Origin: Mastigocoleus testarum BC008
GTDB lineage: Bacteria; Cyanobacteriota; Cyanobacteriia; Cyanobacteriales; Nostocaceae
Length of the DNA: 64,000 bases
Direction: 5' to 3'
Assembly (NCBI RefSeq): GCF_001456025.1
Contig: NZ_LMTZ01000124.1
Coordinates: forward strand, 17,845-81,844
In this document: one piece after another, positions 20,207-30,017 of the stretch
How the letters are laid out: every line of letters starts with the position of its first letter
Numbering within the stretch: position 1 is the first letter of the stretch
Made by a program: the position numbers and the translations under genes
The notes under the pieces: model-generated
The model's database searches: none
The model's input: the letters and a program-made list of their open reading frames with translations, nothing else
What the model was told of the DNA's origin: nothing

Positions 20207-22138
20207 TTAAAAGGAAATAACCGTTCTCAAAGTACTTTGCCAAATTATACTATTTGAGCTATCGTTATCCGCGTTATCAACAAAAGTGAAGGTGGGGGTA
20301 ACACTGATATTATCGCTCAGTTGCAAATTATAAAATGCTTCTAAATTAATTTGATTGGCATCACCTAAGCCATTGGTAGCAAAAGGTTGACCTATGGCAA
20401 TCCCGGCAATTGTACCGGGAATCACAATATTTCGAAAGCCCACACCTATTGCCCAACTTACAGGATTTAAATCTAAATCTGTGTTAGTAACAGTACTAAA
20501 TCCCTGATATTTACCGAATCCCAAGCGAGCAAAAATACCAGTATTGTAATTAAGGGAATATTCAGCATTTACGCCAAAAGCTTCAATATCAATATTATTA
20601 ATTGAGGCATTAGTATATTGTAACCGAATAGTTAGTTGCTTACTGGGAACATATTCTAGTTCCACACTTGATTGACGGGGGTCACCAAACAGACCTCCAT
20701 CCGAATCAGAATCAGGTTCGCTACTGTTCCCAGCAATATAAAGCGATCGCAAGGTAAATTTTCCTCCTCCAGGATTCCAGCTAATAGCTGCTCCCGCACC
20801 CCCGTTACGATCTATTTGGTTTTGGACTATTAGAGGATTATTCAAAAAAAAGCTGGAACTAAAATCTACTGCTTCATTGTTAGCGTAACTGTTACGATCA
20901 ATAAAGTCTCGTGGTGACATTTTTGCCCCCAGAGTTACAGCTAAATCAGATGTGGGACGCAAGGTGTAGTACAAACGTCGCAATCTAAAATTGCTTTCGA
21001 CATCTGCGTAGTCAAGCCCACCACCATTCGCAATGAAGCCACTAGTCCCTAAAAGATTGCCATTTTCTTCTTGCTTTAAACCAATAGCGTCTTGGCTATC
21101 ACTACCTGCTTCAAATTGAGTAATGAGTAAATCATTTGGTCTAAAACTAGTTCTCAAATTTACACGGGAACGACTAAGCAAAATACCATTAGCTCCCGAG
21201 CCACCAGTTAAACCAAAAATCTGTTCGCCACTTAGTTTAGTAGTGGTGGAGAATTGATTTCCTTCCAACCTATCTATGCTATCGCTAATTTTTTCTATAC
21301 GAGATAATCCATCCAAGGCTGCCCGATATTCTAACCTTAGGCGACGCAAAATTATCATATCTTGACGGACATAATCCTGACCTGTAAGGTCAGCCACCAC
21401 ACTTTCCATCTTGTCAACGGTTGCTGACAAAATTTCCGCAAATTCATAGCGTGTGAGGGGACGTTTACCGCGAAAGGTTCCATCGGGATAGCCAGAAATT
21501 ACCTGGTATCGCTCAACCAAAGATTTAAGTGCTTGATAAGCCCAATCTGTAGGGTAAACATCTGATAATCCCGATACTGAGGGTTGATTAGTTTTTGGAA
21601 TGCGCTCATTACCAGGAGTAATTTGAGACTTGATTTCGGTTTTTACCCCTAAATTATTTACTTCATTTGAATTATTTGCTTTATCGGATGGGAACGATAA
21701 TCCTGCTGAGTTATGGGGAGGTGGGTAAGCGCGATCGATAGGGGAAGAAAATTGTTTTTCTAGTTTTTCAGGAGCATCGGTTGCTGTTGTAGTAATTGCT
21801 GATGTAGTCGATGAGAACTCTGTTTGTAACAGACTTAAATCTTTTTCTGGTGGGGATATTTCTGAGTGAGGAATATCTTTACCGGTCAATAATTCTCCTG
21901 CTGTTGCAGTATCAGCGATCTGTTCTGGTGGAAGTGTGTTTTGTACTACGATACTTGCTCGTGATACTGAACAGTTTGAAATAACACCACCAGTTAATAC
22001 ACTTCCTAGCACTATCAAACGTCTAATCGTCTTGTTATGACTATTAATAGAGCTTTGTACTGATTCCTTATCAATATTTTCCGAATTTACTAGCAAAAGA
22101 AAGACTTCCCCTGGCGATTGCTTACCCCTCAAATTCAT
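20207..22138 (-). CDS. SLH-OprB family outer-membrane porin
   Basis: 643 residues from the ATG at 22138 (a GTG three codons earlier is possible). After an unusually long N-terminal extension there is a signal-peptide-like segment (RRLIVLGSVLTGGVISNCS). A Pro/Ser/Thr-rich linker and one SLH domain follow (DVYPTDWAYQALKSLVERY, then GYPDGTFRGKRPLTRYEFAE), a short coiled coil and a beta-barrel of OprB type with alternating polar/hydrophobic strands to the terminal TLRTVISF. The SLH domain would hold it to peptidoglycan-linked polymer. Cyanobacterial members serve as the main outer-membrane channels for ions and small solutes, and some are linked to iron uptake. Confidence 0.92.
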   Translation of the reverse strand: MNLRGKQSPGEVFLLLVNSENIDKESVQSSINSHNKTIRRLIVLGSVLTGGVISNCSVSRASIVVQNTLPPEQIADTATAGELLTGKDIPHSEISPPEKDLSLLQTEFSSTTSAITTTATDAPEKLEKQFSSPIDRAYPPPHNSAGLSFPSDKANNSNEVNNLGVKTEIKSQITPGNERIPKTNQPSVSGLSDVYPTDWAYQALKSLVERYQVISGYPDGTFRGKRPLTRYEFAEILSATVDKMESVVADLTGQDYVRQDMIILRRLRLEYRAALDGLSRIEKISDSIDRLEGNQFSTTTKLSGEQIFGLTGGSGANGILLSRSRVNLRTSFRPNDLLITQFEAGSDSQDAIGLKQEENGNLLGTSGFIANGGGLDYADVESNFRLRRLYYTLRPTSDLAVTLGAKMSPRDFIDRNSYANNEAVDFSSSFFLNNPLIVQNQIDRNGGAGAAISWNPGGGKFTLRSLYIAGNSSEPDSDSDGGLFGDPRQSSVELEYVPSKQLTIRLQYTNASINNIDIEAFGVNAEYSLNYNTGIFARLGFGKYQGFSTVTNTDLDLNPVSWAIGVGFRNIVIPGTIAGIAIGQPFATNGLGDANQINLEAFYNLQLSDNISVTPTFTFVDNADNDSSNSIIWQSTLRTVISF

Positions 22139-22176
22139 CACCCACACTTTTTAATCAAAACTACTGCTTTTAGTCC

Positions 22177-22596
22177 CTACTTTGTGGTAACAACTGTTTC
22201 GCTTCGATTACTAGTTTGGATGAGTTCAACTTTGTACCCATTTGGGTCCTGAACAAAAGCAATCACAGTAGAACCATGTTTCATAGGTCCCGGTTCGCGT
22301 ACTACTTTTCCACCAAGTTTTTTAATGGTTTCGCATGTAGTATAAATATCATCAACTCCAATCGCAATATGACCGTAAGCATCTCCTATATCGTAACTAT
22401 CAACACCCCAGTTATAAGTAAGCTCTAATACCGTATTGTTTTTCTCCTCACCATAACCAACAAAGGCTAGAGTAAATTTACCTCCCGGATAATCTTTCTG
22501 TCGGATTAATTTCATTCCCAGGATGTCACAGTAAAATTTCAATGATTCCTCTAGATCGGCAACCCGCAGCATCGTGTGCAGTAAACGCATCTTCAA
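22177..22596 (-). CDS. gloA: Lactoylglutathione lyase (glyoxalase I)
   Basis: A 139-residue VOC-fold enzyme that isomerises the hemithioacetal of methylglyoxal and glutathione to S-lactoylglutathione, a cytosolic detoxification step. All four metal ligands are readable: His7 (LLHTML), Glu58 (VLELT), His76 (YGHIAIG) and Glu124 (YKVELI), matching the H-E-H-E set of the bacterial nickel/cobalt type. The length is normal. It sits 38 bp upstream of the porin gene on the same strand, so read-through is possible, with no obvious functional link. Confidence 0.95.
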   Translation of the reverse strand: MKMRLLHTMLRVADLEESLKFYCDILGMKLIRQKDYPGGKFTLAFVGYGEEKNNTVLELTYNWGVDSYDIGDAYGHIAIGVDDIYTTCETIKKLGGKVVREPGPMKHGSTVIAFVQDPNGYKVELIQTSNRSETVVTTK

Positions 22597-22849
22597 TCCC
22601 TTATCTTGACTTAATGAAATATTTTCATCTTTGAATATTTTACAAATTGGGGGTGAGAGAAGAAATAAATTTGAGTTTATCTCCCGACTAAATATTTGAG
22701 GGTCGGAGTCGAATATAGGTTTTTTCTCTCTGAAGACGTAGCAATGCTATGTCTCTTAAGCTGGTCAAAAGCAATTAAGTAAACCAGCAGAAGAGTAGTT
22801 TACTACATCCATCCCCAATTGATTAAAAACATTTCCACCCACCGAAGGC

Positions 22850-23485
22850 TTACGACAATTCAAGTCCTCCCCTGTAACCAGTTACTAGTCGGCTGCCATT
22901 CTTAAAAATATGAACCTCTATTTGATCGCTAGCCCAATTTATTTGGTCTTTTAAAGCAGGATTAAAGATGCGAACCTGTTGATTCCGAGAGGAAACGGGA
23001 GAATTGGGGGAGTTAATAGCTAAAGATTCAATGTAGGGCCCATCAATTAGAATATCCAATTGCTGCAATAATAATTTGGCACCTGTTGGTGCATTTTGAG
23101 ATTGTAATTGTTCTAGGGTAAATCCTGTAAAAGACATTACATTTAAGCCTTTTGCTTTAATTTTGGCAGCTAATTCAGCTAGTGCGGGAGCTTGCAAAAA
23201 AGGTTCGCCACCGGAAAAAGTAACTCCTTGATTGCGCGGTTTACTGAGAATTTTATTGACCAAATCATCAATTGATATTAATTGATTGGTATCAAATGAC
23301 CAAGATTCAGGATTAAAACAACCGGGACACTCTCGCCAGCATCCCTGCACCCAAATTACTGCTCGACATCCAGGACCATTAACTTCTGACTCATCCACAT
23401 AACCCATAATGTTGAGATGTCCAGGGGGAATTTCCGATTCTTTGACCTTGGGATCGAAGTTTGAATTAAAATTCTGTTGATTCAT
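22850..23485 (-). CDS. NrdG-like radical SAM activating protein
   Basis: A 211-residue radical SAM protein. The iron-sulfur cluster motif is CWRECPGC (Cys49, Cys53, Cys56; C-x3-C-x2-C), and the SAM-binding motif VTFSGGEPFLQ follows. In NrdG proteins this domain makes the glycyl radical on class III ribonucleotide reductase. There is no nrdD next to it here, so the partner is unknown. It could activate another glycyl-radical enzyme or act alone as in related 4Fe-4S single-cluster proteins. The divergent neighbour is eno. Confidence 0.82.
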   Translation of the reverse strand: MNQQNFNSNFDPKVKESEIPPGHLNIMGYVDESEVNGPGCRAVIWVQGCWRECPGCFNPESWSFDTNQLISIDDLVNKILSKPRNQGVTFSGGEPFLQAPALAELAAKIKAKGLNVMSFTGFTLEQLQSQNAPTGAKLLLQQLDILIDGPYIESLAINSPNSPVSSRNQQVRIFNPALKDQINWASDQIEVHIFKNGSRLVTGYRGGLELS

Positions 23486-23970
23486 GATTTTGCTCTGTTG
23501 TGGGGATTGGGGATTGGGGATTAGGAATTGGGGATTGGGGATTAGGGATTGGCGTTAGCGGAAGCGTGGCGTTAGCCATAAGCACTGCGTGCCGCCTTGC
23601 GGCATATGGCGATTGGGGATTAGGGATTGGGGATTAGGAATTAGGGATTGGGGATTGGCGTTAGCGGAAGCATGGCGTTAGCCATAAGCACTGCGTGCCG
23701 CCTTGCGGCATATGGCGATTGGGGATTAGGGATTGGGGATTTGAGATTGATAATTTGGAATTGGGCATAGAAGAGATGAAGTATTTGTTTTCTTCCCAGT
23801 CGCCAGTCGCCAGTCGCCAGTCACTAGTCGCCAATCTCCACGACCCAAAATCTTCCTTAATATCCTGCTTAGATTTAGCAAGAAGCACCTATGCTAACGG
23901 TTGAGTCATTTCATCGAGGCTTTTTTCTCGATTGGCTATTTCATGCACTTATACAAAGGAAAAATTACGG
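23486..23970. repeat. STRR-rich region upstream of eno
   Basis: 485 bp dominated by heptamer runs of the GGGGATT/GGGATTA type and by two near-identical copies (23551-23636 and 23657-23741; one base differs in the first 60) of a block starting GGCGTTAGCGG and ending in CGGCATATGGCGATTGGGGA. A second heptamer type, CAGTCGC, repeats at 23797-23833. The eno promoter must lie in or near the last 100 bp. Confidence 0.8.
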
Positions 23971-25251
23971 ATGATTAATACCGCCATTGAAACTATTGTT
24001 GCCCGGGAAATTTTGGATTCGCGGGGTAGACCAACAGTAGAAGCGGAAGTTTATCTGGTTGATGGTGCCGTAGGGTTGGCACAAGTTCCCAGTGGTGCTT
24101 CTACCGGAACTTTTGAAGCCCATGAGTTAAGAGATGGAGATAAAAACCGCTATGGTGGTAAAGGTGTACTTAAAGCAGTGCAGAATATCCAAGAAACACT
24201 AGCTCCAAAGTTGTTACAAATGGATGCCCTCAACCAGGAATTATTGGATCGAACAATGATTTCTCTTGATGGTTCTCCAAATAAATCTAATTTAGGTGCT
24301 AATGCGATCTTAGCGGTTTCCTTAGCTGCTGCCAAAGCTAGTGCTTTATCATTGGGAGTGCCACTATATCGTTATTTGGGCGGACCGCTAGCAAATTTAT
24401 TACCGGTACCATTGATGAATGTAATTAATGGTGGTGCCCACGCTGCAAATAATGTTGATTTTCAAGAATTTATGATTGTCCCGGTAGGTGCAGGTTCCTT
24501 CCGGGAAGCTTTACGTTGGGGTGCTGAAGTATTTGCGACCTTAAGTAAAGTTTTGGACGAGAAGAATTTGCTTACAGGTGTGGGAGATGAAGGTGGTTTT
24601 GCACCCAACCTGGAGTCCAATCAAGTTGCTTTGGAATTATTAATTGCTGCGATCGAGAAAGCTGGATATAAGCCAGGAGAACAGGTTGCTTTAGCCTTGG
24701 ATGTTGCTGCGAGTGAATTTTATAAAGACGGGCAGTATGTTTATGATGGTAAACCTCATTCTCCTGAGGAATTTGTCGGTTATTTGGGTCAGTTATCTCA
24801 ACAATATCCAATTGTTTCCATTGAAGATGGTTTACACGAAGAAGATTGGCAAAGTTGGAAGTTATTAACCCAAAAAATTGGTTCTAAAGTGCAATTGGTG
24901 GGAGATGACTTATTTGTGACCAATGCAACTCGCCTCCAAAAAGGAATTGAGGAAGAATCTGCCAATGCAATTTTGATTAAACTCAACCAAATCGGTTCTT
25001 TGACAGAAACCTTGGAAACAATTAACTTAGCGACTCGCAACAGTTTCCGTTCAGTTATCAGTCACCGTTCTGGTGAAACAGAAGATACAACAATTGCCGA
25101 TCTAGCTGTAGCTACTCGTGCTGGTCAAATCAAAACTGGTTCTCTTTGTCGTAGCGAACGAGTAGCAAAATATAACCGCTTATTACGAATTGAAGACGAA
25201 CTTGGCGATCGCGCTGTTTATGCTGGTACCGTAGGGCTCGGACCGAGGTAA
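23971..25251 (+). CDS. eno: Enolase
   Basis: Phosphopyruvate hydratase (2-phosphoglycerate to phosphoenolpyruvate), cytosolic glycolysis. I choose the ATG at 23971 (MINTAIETIVAREILDSRG, 426 residues) because AAAGGAAAA precedes it by about 8 bp and the family starts there; an in-frame ATG at 23932 would add a non-conserved leader. Readable conserved parts: SGASTGTFEAHELRDGD near 40, GVGDEGGFAPNL, ALDVAASEFY, the magnesium ligand region SIEDGLHEEDW, GDDLFVTN, KLNQIGSLTET and SHRSGETEDTTIADLAV. Complete and ordinary. Confidence 0.98.
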   Translation: MINTAIETIVAREILDSRGRPTVEAEVYLVDGAVGLAQVPSGASTGTFEAHELRDGDKNRYGGKGVLKAVQNIQETLAPKLLQMDALNQELLDRTMISLDGSPNKSNLGANAILAVSLAAAKASALSLGVPLYRYLGGPLANLLPVPLMNVINGGAHAANNVDFQEFMIVPVGAGSFREALRWGAEVFATLSKVLDEKNLLTGVGDEGGFAPNLESNQVALELLIAAIEKAGYKPGEQVALALDVAASEFYKDGQYVYDGKPHSPEEFVGYLGQLSQQYPIVSIEDGLHEEDWQSWKLLTQKIGSKVQLVGDDLFVTNATRLQKGIEEESANAILIKLNQIGSLTETLETINLATRNSFRSVISHRSGETEDTTIADLAVATRAGQIKTGSLCRSERVAKYNRLLRIEDELGDRAVYAGTVGLGPR

Positions 25252-25254
25252 GGG

Positions 25255-25365
25255 GGACTGGGGATTGGCGACCAGGGATTAGGGATTGGGAAAAGAGACA
25301 AAGGTAAAATATTTATCTTCTTCTCAGTCGCCAGTCGCCAGTCGCCAGTCGCCCATCGCCAATTC
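25255..25365. repeat. STRR heptamer runs between eno and argC
   Basis: GGGGATT-type heptamers directly after the eno stop codon, then five copies of CAGTCGC/CCAGTCG. The same two heptamer families occur on the other side of eno, so the gene is bracketed by matching repeats. Confidence 0.8.
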
Positions 25366-25368
25366 CCT

Positions 25369-26439
25369 TCAAGGATAAAAACCCAACTTAGGTAAACCTT
25401 GAGTTTCTTCCCAACCCATCATGATGTTAAAACACTGAATTGCTTGTCCGGCTTTGCCTTTTATGAGGTTATCAATCACTGACATCACGATCGCGCGCCC
25501 AGTACGGGAATCAACTTCAATGCCTATATAACAAAGGTTACTACCTCCAGCCCATTTTGTTTGGGGGTAAATTCCGGGTTCGCAAATATTTACCCAAGGG
25601 CAGTTACGATAAAAAGCTCTGTAAATGGTGATCAAGTCATCTCTTACTAAACCTGGATCCCTTAGTCTGGCATATACCGTCGCTAAAACTCCTCTGACCA
25701 TGGGAATTAGGTGAGGAGTAAACTGCACAGTAATTTCATGACGTGCTAATTCACTACAAACCTGCTCTATCTCTGGTGTATGCCGATGGTGGGCAATTCC
25801 GTAGGCTGTGAGGGAATTATCTGCTTCTGCTAATAGTAATTCTGTACTTGGATTTCTTCCTCCACTGGAAGTACCTGATTTCGCATCAATAATCGCAGTC
25901 TCTGGTACGATTAAACCCTGTTTAAGAAGGGGAGAAAGGGCTAATAAACTGGCAGTAGGATCGCAACCCGGACAACCAATTAATTGAGCTTCAGAAATGC
26001 GATCGCGATAAAGTTCTGGCAACCCATAAACTGCATTTTCTGCAACGGAAGTATCATGTCTTTCCTTCCCATACCATCGGGTGTATACTGTCAGATCGCT
26101 AAATCGGTAGTCGGCGCTCAAGTCAATTACTTTACAACCCTTGTCTAATAATTGAGGTACCATCTGGCAAGCTAAACCATTTGGTAGAGAAAGAAATACA
26201 GCTTCACACTTCCTGGCAATTTTATCCAATTCTGGAGGCTCAATGGATAAATCTACAACATGAGATAAATGCGGATAAATATCCCCAAAACTTTTACCGT
26301 TAACATTTCCAGAACTCTTGTCCCCACCCAAGTAAACTATTTCTACCTGTGGGTGGTCAATTAGTAATCGAATCAACTGTACTCCGCCATAGCCTGACGC
26401 GCCAATAACTCCTACAGGTACGCGCCGAAAATTACCCAT
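25369..26439 (-). CDS. argC: N-acetyl-gamma-glutamyl-phosphate reductase
   Basis: A 356-residue enzyme for the third step of arginine synthesis: NADPH-dependent reduction of N-acetylglutamyl phosphate to the semialdehyde. The Rossmann motif is GASGYGGVQLIRLL near 13-25. The catalytic Cys159 lies in CPGCDPTAS, where the family usually has Tyr after the Cys and here Asp is found. The later KSGTSSGGRNPS and HRHTPEIEQ are standard. Convergent with eno, with only heptamer repeats between. Confidence 0.95.
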   Translation of the reverse strand: MGNFRRVPVGVIGASGYGGVQLIRLLIDHPQVEIVYLGGDKSSGNVNGKSFGDIYPHLSHVVDLSIEPPELDKIARKCEAVFLSLPNGLACQMVPQLLDKGCKVIDLSADYRFSDLTVYTRWYGKERHDTSVAENAVYGLPELYRDRISEAQLIGCPGCDPTASLLALSPLLKQGLIVPETAIIDAKSGTSSGGRNPSTELLLAEADNSLTAYGIAHHRHTPEIEQVCSELARHEITVQFTPHLIPMVRGVLATVYARLRDPGLVRDDLITIYRAFYRNCPWVNICEPGIYPQTKWAGGSNLCYIGIEVDSRTGRAIVMSVIDNLIKGKAGQAIQCFNIMMGWEETQGLPKLGFYP

Positions 26440-26992
26440 GATATGAAATCCTTAATCAGTAGTTGGTTAACTTGTTGACTTGCTGCTTTTTTCTCAACCG
26501 TTCGCCAACCTTTTGTCTGGTAGATGCTGATTAGGAAAACGGCTGATAAATATAGCAGAATTCAGGAGTCAGAAGACAGGAGTCAGGAGTAGGGTGTATT
26601 TTACGACTGAATTCCAGCTTTTGCTCTGTACCTTTGTGACTCCCAATCTGCGATAAATTTCCTTAATAAATATCCCTGAGGTTTTTGCCGGGGTTGTAGT
26701 TTTCAGTTTCTTGAAGGAGGAGGTCGGAAAACATCTGGGTCGCCCGACTGTGTTTGCTTATTATGCTCAGCCACGAAAAGTATTTTCAAAACCTAATCCC
26801 AAGAATTAATTGTCAATTGTGATTTTAATGAACTTTGCCCCATGGTATTAGAAATGAAGTTTTGCCGCTTCATCTCAAAGTCATGTTATCGAATCATTGC
26901 TATTTTGCTTCCATAGTCAACCAAAGAAGCTACAATAAACGAATAAGTTTTTGTTAAAAAAGTTTACATTCGTCGGTCGCTGGAAATAGTAA
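26440..26992. other. Divergent intergenic region argC-ribBA
   Basis: 553 bp holding both promoters. A short GGAGTCAG-type repeat (AGGAGTCAGAAGACAGGAGTCAGGAG at about 26564-26589, split over the line) is seen. I looked for an FMN riboswitch before ribBA and see no match to its conserved core. Confidence 0.5.
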
Positions 26993-28675
26993 GTGTCGCA
27001 GTCTAAGACTACCTTTAATCAAAATTTTGAGTTTGACTCTATAGAATCCGCTTTATCTGACCTGAAAGCTGGTCGCATTATTGTGGTTGTCGATGACGAA
27101 AATCGTGAAAATGAAGGCGACTTAATTTGCGCTGCTCAATTTGCGACGCCAGACACCATAAATTTTATGGCGGTGGAAGCACGGGGGTTAATTTGTTTGT
27201 CAATGACAGGCGATCGTCTAGACCAACTAGATTTGCCATTGATGGTAACTAATATTACCGATCCCAATCAAACTGCTTTTACTGTTAGTATTGATGCCTC
27301 TCCTGAATTAGGTGTAACCACCGGGATTTCTGCAGAAGACCGTGCCCGGACAATTCAAATTGCCCTCAATCCTGCTACCAAACCAGAAGATTTACGCCGT
27401 CCCGGACATATTTTTCCTCTGCGTGCAAAGAAAGGTGGGGTACTTAAACGGGCAGGACATACAGAAGCGGCTGTAGATTTATCTCGATTAGCAGGGTTAT
27501 ATCCTGCAGGGGTAATTTGTGAGATTCAGAACCCTGACGGTTCGATGGCGCGATTACCAGAGTTAATTGAATATGCTTCTAGACATCAGCTAAAAATAAT
27601 TAGCATTGCCGATTTAATTAGTTATCGTCTGCAACATGATCGCTTAATTATTCGAGAAACCGTTGCTGAATTACCAACCCAGTTTGGTTTATTCAAAATC
27701 TACGCCTATCGTCACACCCTAGATAACTCAGAGCATGTCGCGATTGTTAAAGGTGACCCAGAACAGTTTGAAAAACAACCTGTAATGGTAAGAATGCATT
27801 CGGAATGTTTAACTGGGGATGCTATTGGTTCTTTGCGCTGTGACTGTCGGATGCAACTCCAAGCAGCATTAAAAATGATTGAGGATGCAGGGCAAGGCGT
27901 TGTGGTATACCTACGTCAAGAAGGTAGGGGTATCGGTTTAATTAATAAGCTCAAGGCTTACTCTTTGCAGGATCTTGGTCTCGATACAGTGGAAGCAAAC
28001 AAACGTTTGGGATTTCCTGCTGACTTGCGCGATTATGGTATGGGGGCACAAATCCTTATGGACTTGGGTGTCCATAAAATGCGTTTGATTACTAATAATC
28101 CCCGTAAGATTGCCGGTGTTAAGGGCTATGGTCTAGAAGTTGTTGACAGAGTACCGTTGCTGATTGAATCAAACGACTACAATTCAATTTATTTAGCAAC
28201 TAAGGCGAAAAAACTAGGTCACATGCTGCTGCAAACTTACTTGGTTACAGTAGCACTCCATTGGCAAGATAACCCAGAAGCAATTACGGAACGCTACGAG
28301 CGTTTGGAAAAATTACGACATTTAGCAAAAATTAACCACTTATTATTGCAAGAAGAAGCACGTCCGGTAGCAAATGCTTTGTTTGATAAACCCTCATTAA
28401 TCGTCCATTTGGGTTTCGATCAAGCTAATATTGCTAGTCCTGATTGGTATCAACAACAAGGTCACCCTTATATTCAAGCAATTGGTGCAATTCTCGATCA
28501 ATTGGTTAATTTACCTTACATTCAAAAATTAGAATTTCTGATTTCCTCAGGAGTAGATCCCCTAAGTTATTTGCAGGTGGGCTTAGATCGATATCATTTC
28601 CCTGAGGGTACTTTACCTTCTTCGATTTGCTGCGAACGCTTAGAAACTCAGAAAATTTATAGTTTTGGCGAGTAG
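26993..28675 (+). CDS. ribBA: Bifunctional DHBP synthase / GTP cyclohydrolase II
   Basis: Both entry enzymes of riboflavin synthesis in one chain. The N-terminal DHBP synthase part (about 15-220) makes 3,4-dihydroxy-2-butanone 4-phosphate from ribulose 5-phosphate and shows DDENRENEGDLICAA and GHTEAAVDLSRLAG. The GTP cyclohydrolase II part (about 225-420) shows the zinc motif CLTGDAIGSLRCDC and LRQEGRGIGL. A further C-terminal region of about 140 residues (420-560) goes beyond the catalytic core; I do not recognise a domain in it. The start is a GTG at 26993; no better ATG lies upstream in frame. Confidence 0.96.
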   Translation: MSQSKTTFNQNFEFDSIESALSDLKAGRIIVVVDDENRENEGDLICAAQFATPDTINFMAVEARGLICLSMTGDRLDQLDLPLMVTNITDPNQTAFTVSIDASPELGVTTGISAEDRARTIQIALNPATKPEDLRRPGHIFPLRAKKGGVLKRAGHTEAAVDLSRLAGLYPAGVICEIQNPDGSMARLPELIEYASRHQLKIISIADLISYRLQHDRLIIRETVAELPTQFGLFKIYAYRHTLDNSEHVAIVKGDPEQFEKQPVMVRMHSECLTGDAIGSLRCDCRMQLQAALKMIEDAGQGVVVYLRQEGRGIGLINKLKAYSLQDLGLDTVEANKRLGFPADLRDYGMGAQILMDLGVHKMRLITNNPRKIAGVKGYGLEVVDRVPLLIESNDYNSIYLATKAKKLGHMLLQTYLVTVALHWQDNPEAITERYERLEKLRHLAKINHLLLQEEARPVANALFDKPSLIVHLGFDQANIASPDWYQQQGHPYIQAIGAILDQLVNLPYIQKLEFLISSGVDPLSYLQVGLDRYHFPEGTLPSSICCERLETQKIYSFGE

Positions 28676-28796
28676 TTGAGCTTAGTAAGTTTTCTTGCTG
28701 TGGTACTGAGTCACACCTGCGGTGTTCATCCGTTAGTATGCTTTCAAACGTGCTCATCATAGTATCTATTTTTATGAAATAGATATCAGAAAGAAA

Positions 28797-28823
28797 TAGA
28801 GATGTAGCTGTGCTATGTCTCTA
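28797..28823. repeat. Degenerate copy of the AGAGACGT palindrome
   Basis: Arms TAGAGATGTAGC and GCTATGTCTCTA, imperfectly complementary, between ribBA and the amidase gene. Confidence 0.6.
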
Positions 28824-28892
28824 TAAATGAAACAAAAACAACTCAAACAAGAATAAATTCAACAAAAATAAACTCAACAAAAATAAATAAAA

Positions 28893-30017
28893 TTAGGCAG
28901 GATCGTAAATTTCTATCTGGCGTTTTACAGCTTCCTGTTCTTGTTTCTGAGAACTTGCTAGCACAGGTTGGCGATACTGATGTAATAAATCGAAAAACTT
29001 ATTAAAATCAAAACTCCTGGGATCAATTCTTTGACCGGAACGATCTACTGCATAGTGTGTAGTAATACGTTCGTCAGGAATATCACTTTGAGCTAGTAAC
29101 CAAGCGAGAGATTTGTATTGCAGATCGGTATAGCCGCTATGGGTTTTATAAGAATATTTACCATGAGCTTCGACTGGTGTTTCTAAAGAAACATGGTAAG
29201 CAAAGTTATTTACTGACGGCGGTAGATTTGGATTTGTTTTAACCGTTTCTATACCATTACTTCCCTCAAAAACTGAGTTTCCCGCACCGTAAGCACGTTT
29301 TTCTGGAGGGACTAAATATACTACGGTTCCATCTAACGTAATTAAAGCGTGGTAGCTAACTTGTTGACTATCATTAGTATGGTGAGTTTTGAAAGTATTA
29401 ATCGCACTGGATGCAGAATTACTAGTTTCATGAATTACCACGATTGGTTGATGTCGGAGAGGTAATCCATTCACATCAACTGGGTAGCGATCGCCATAGT
29501 TACTTGGATCTGCCAAAGCAATTGTATATTTCGGCTTGTATTCCTGAAAATATTGTGTGGTTTGATATTTGATTGTAGGTAACTGCTGGACTTGACTTCT
29601 ATTTTGGTTGTAATATTTATTTTTCTCGTAGGATTTATTTTGCTCGTAAGATTTATTTTCCTGCTGAGATAATTTTTGTTTATTTGATATTTTATTTTCA
29701 GTTATCTTATTGTCAGTACGAGAATTATCAATAGGTTTGTTTTGTTTTAATTTATTCTCTGAAGATTTTACTTTTAAATTAGGATTATTTGCTGAATTCG
29801 ACGATATGTTATCTTTTGGTGCTTCTTTCTTTCGAATTGGATGAGAAAAAAGCTGTGTTTGTGAAGGATTCCAAGCTGTTTCTATTGTATTTTGTGGCTG
29901 AACTTCTGCTATTTTTTCTTCTGTCTTACTTTTATTCCCCACCAGAACAGCTAGAAGCAAAGAAGTTATTAATAAACTGATAATTAATAATCTTTTTAAC
30001 CAAATATTAAAATTCAT
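28893..30017 (-). CDS. Membrane-anchored N-acetylmuramoyl-L-alanine amidase (Ami_2)
   Basis: A 374-residue protein that should cleave the MurNAc-L-Ala bond of peptidoglycan in the periplasm. An N-terminal helix (LLIISLLITSLLLAVLV, 10-26) serves as anchor or signal. A low-complexity Asn/Lys/Ser linker follows (30-145), including NKSYEQNKSYEKNKYYNQN. The Ami_2 (PGRP-like) domain covers about 185-345, with likely zinc ligands His196 (VVIHET), His321 (TTHYAVDR) and Asp332 (RIDPRSF). The linker length suggests it spans a thick wall. No partner gene is adjacent. Confidence 0.88.
   Translation of the reverse strand: MNFNIWLKRLLIISLLITSLLLAVLVGNKSKTEEKIAEVQPQNTIETAWNPSQTQLFSHPIRKKEAPKDNISSNSANNPNLKVKSSENKLKQNKPIDNSRTDNKITENKISNKQKLSQQENKSYEQNKSYEKNKYYNQNRSQVQQLPTIKYQTTQYFQEYKPKYTIALADPSNYGDRYPVDVNGLPLRHQPIVVIHETSNSASSAINTFKTHHTNDSQQVSYHALITLDGTVVYLVPPEKRAYGAGNSVFEGSNGIETVKTNPNLPPSVNNFAYHVSLETPVEAHGKYSYKTHSGYTDLQYKSLAWLLAQSDIPDERITTHYAVDRSGQRIDPRSFDFNKFFDLLHQYRQPVLASSQKQEQEAVKRQIEIYDPA

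Noticed and set aside
23486..23760. CRISPR-like array upstream of eno
   Set aside because: Units are heptamers and one 106-bp duplication, with no 25-40 nt repeats separated by unique spacers and no cas genes.
26440..26992. FMN riboswitch before ribBA
   Set aside because: I could not find the conserved core or a plausible multi-helix junction.
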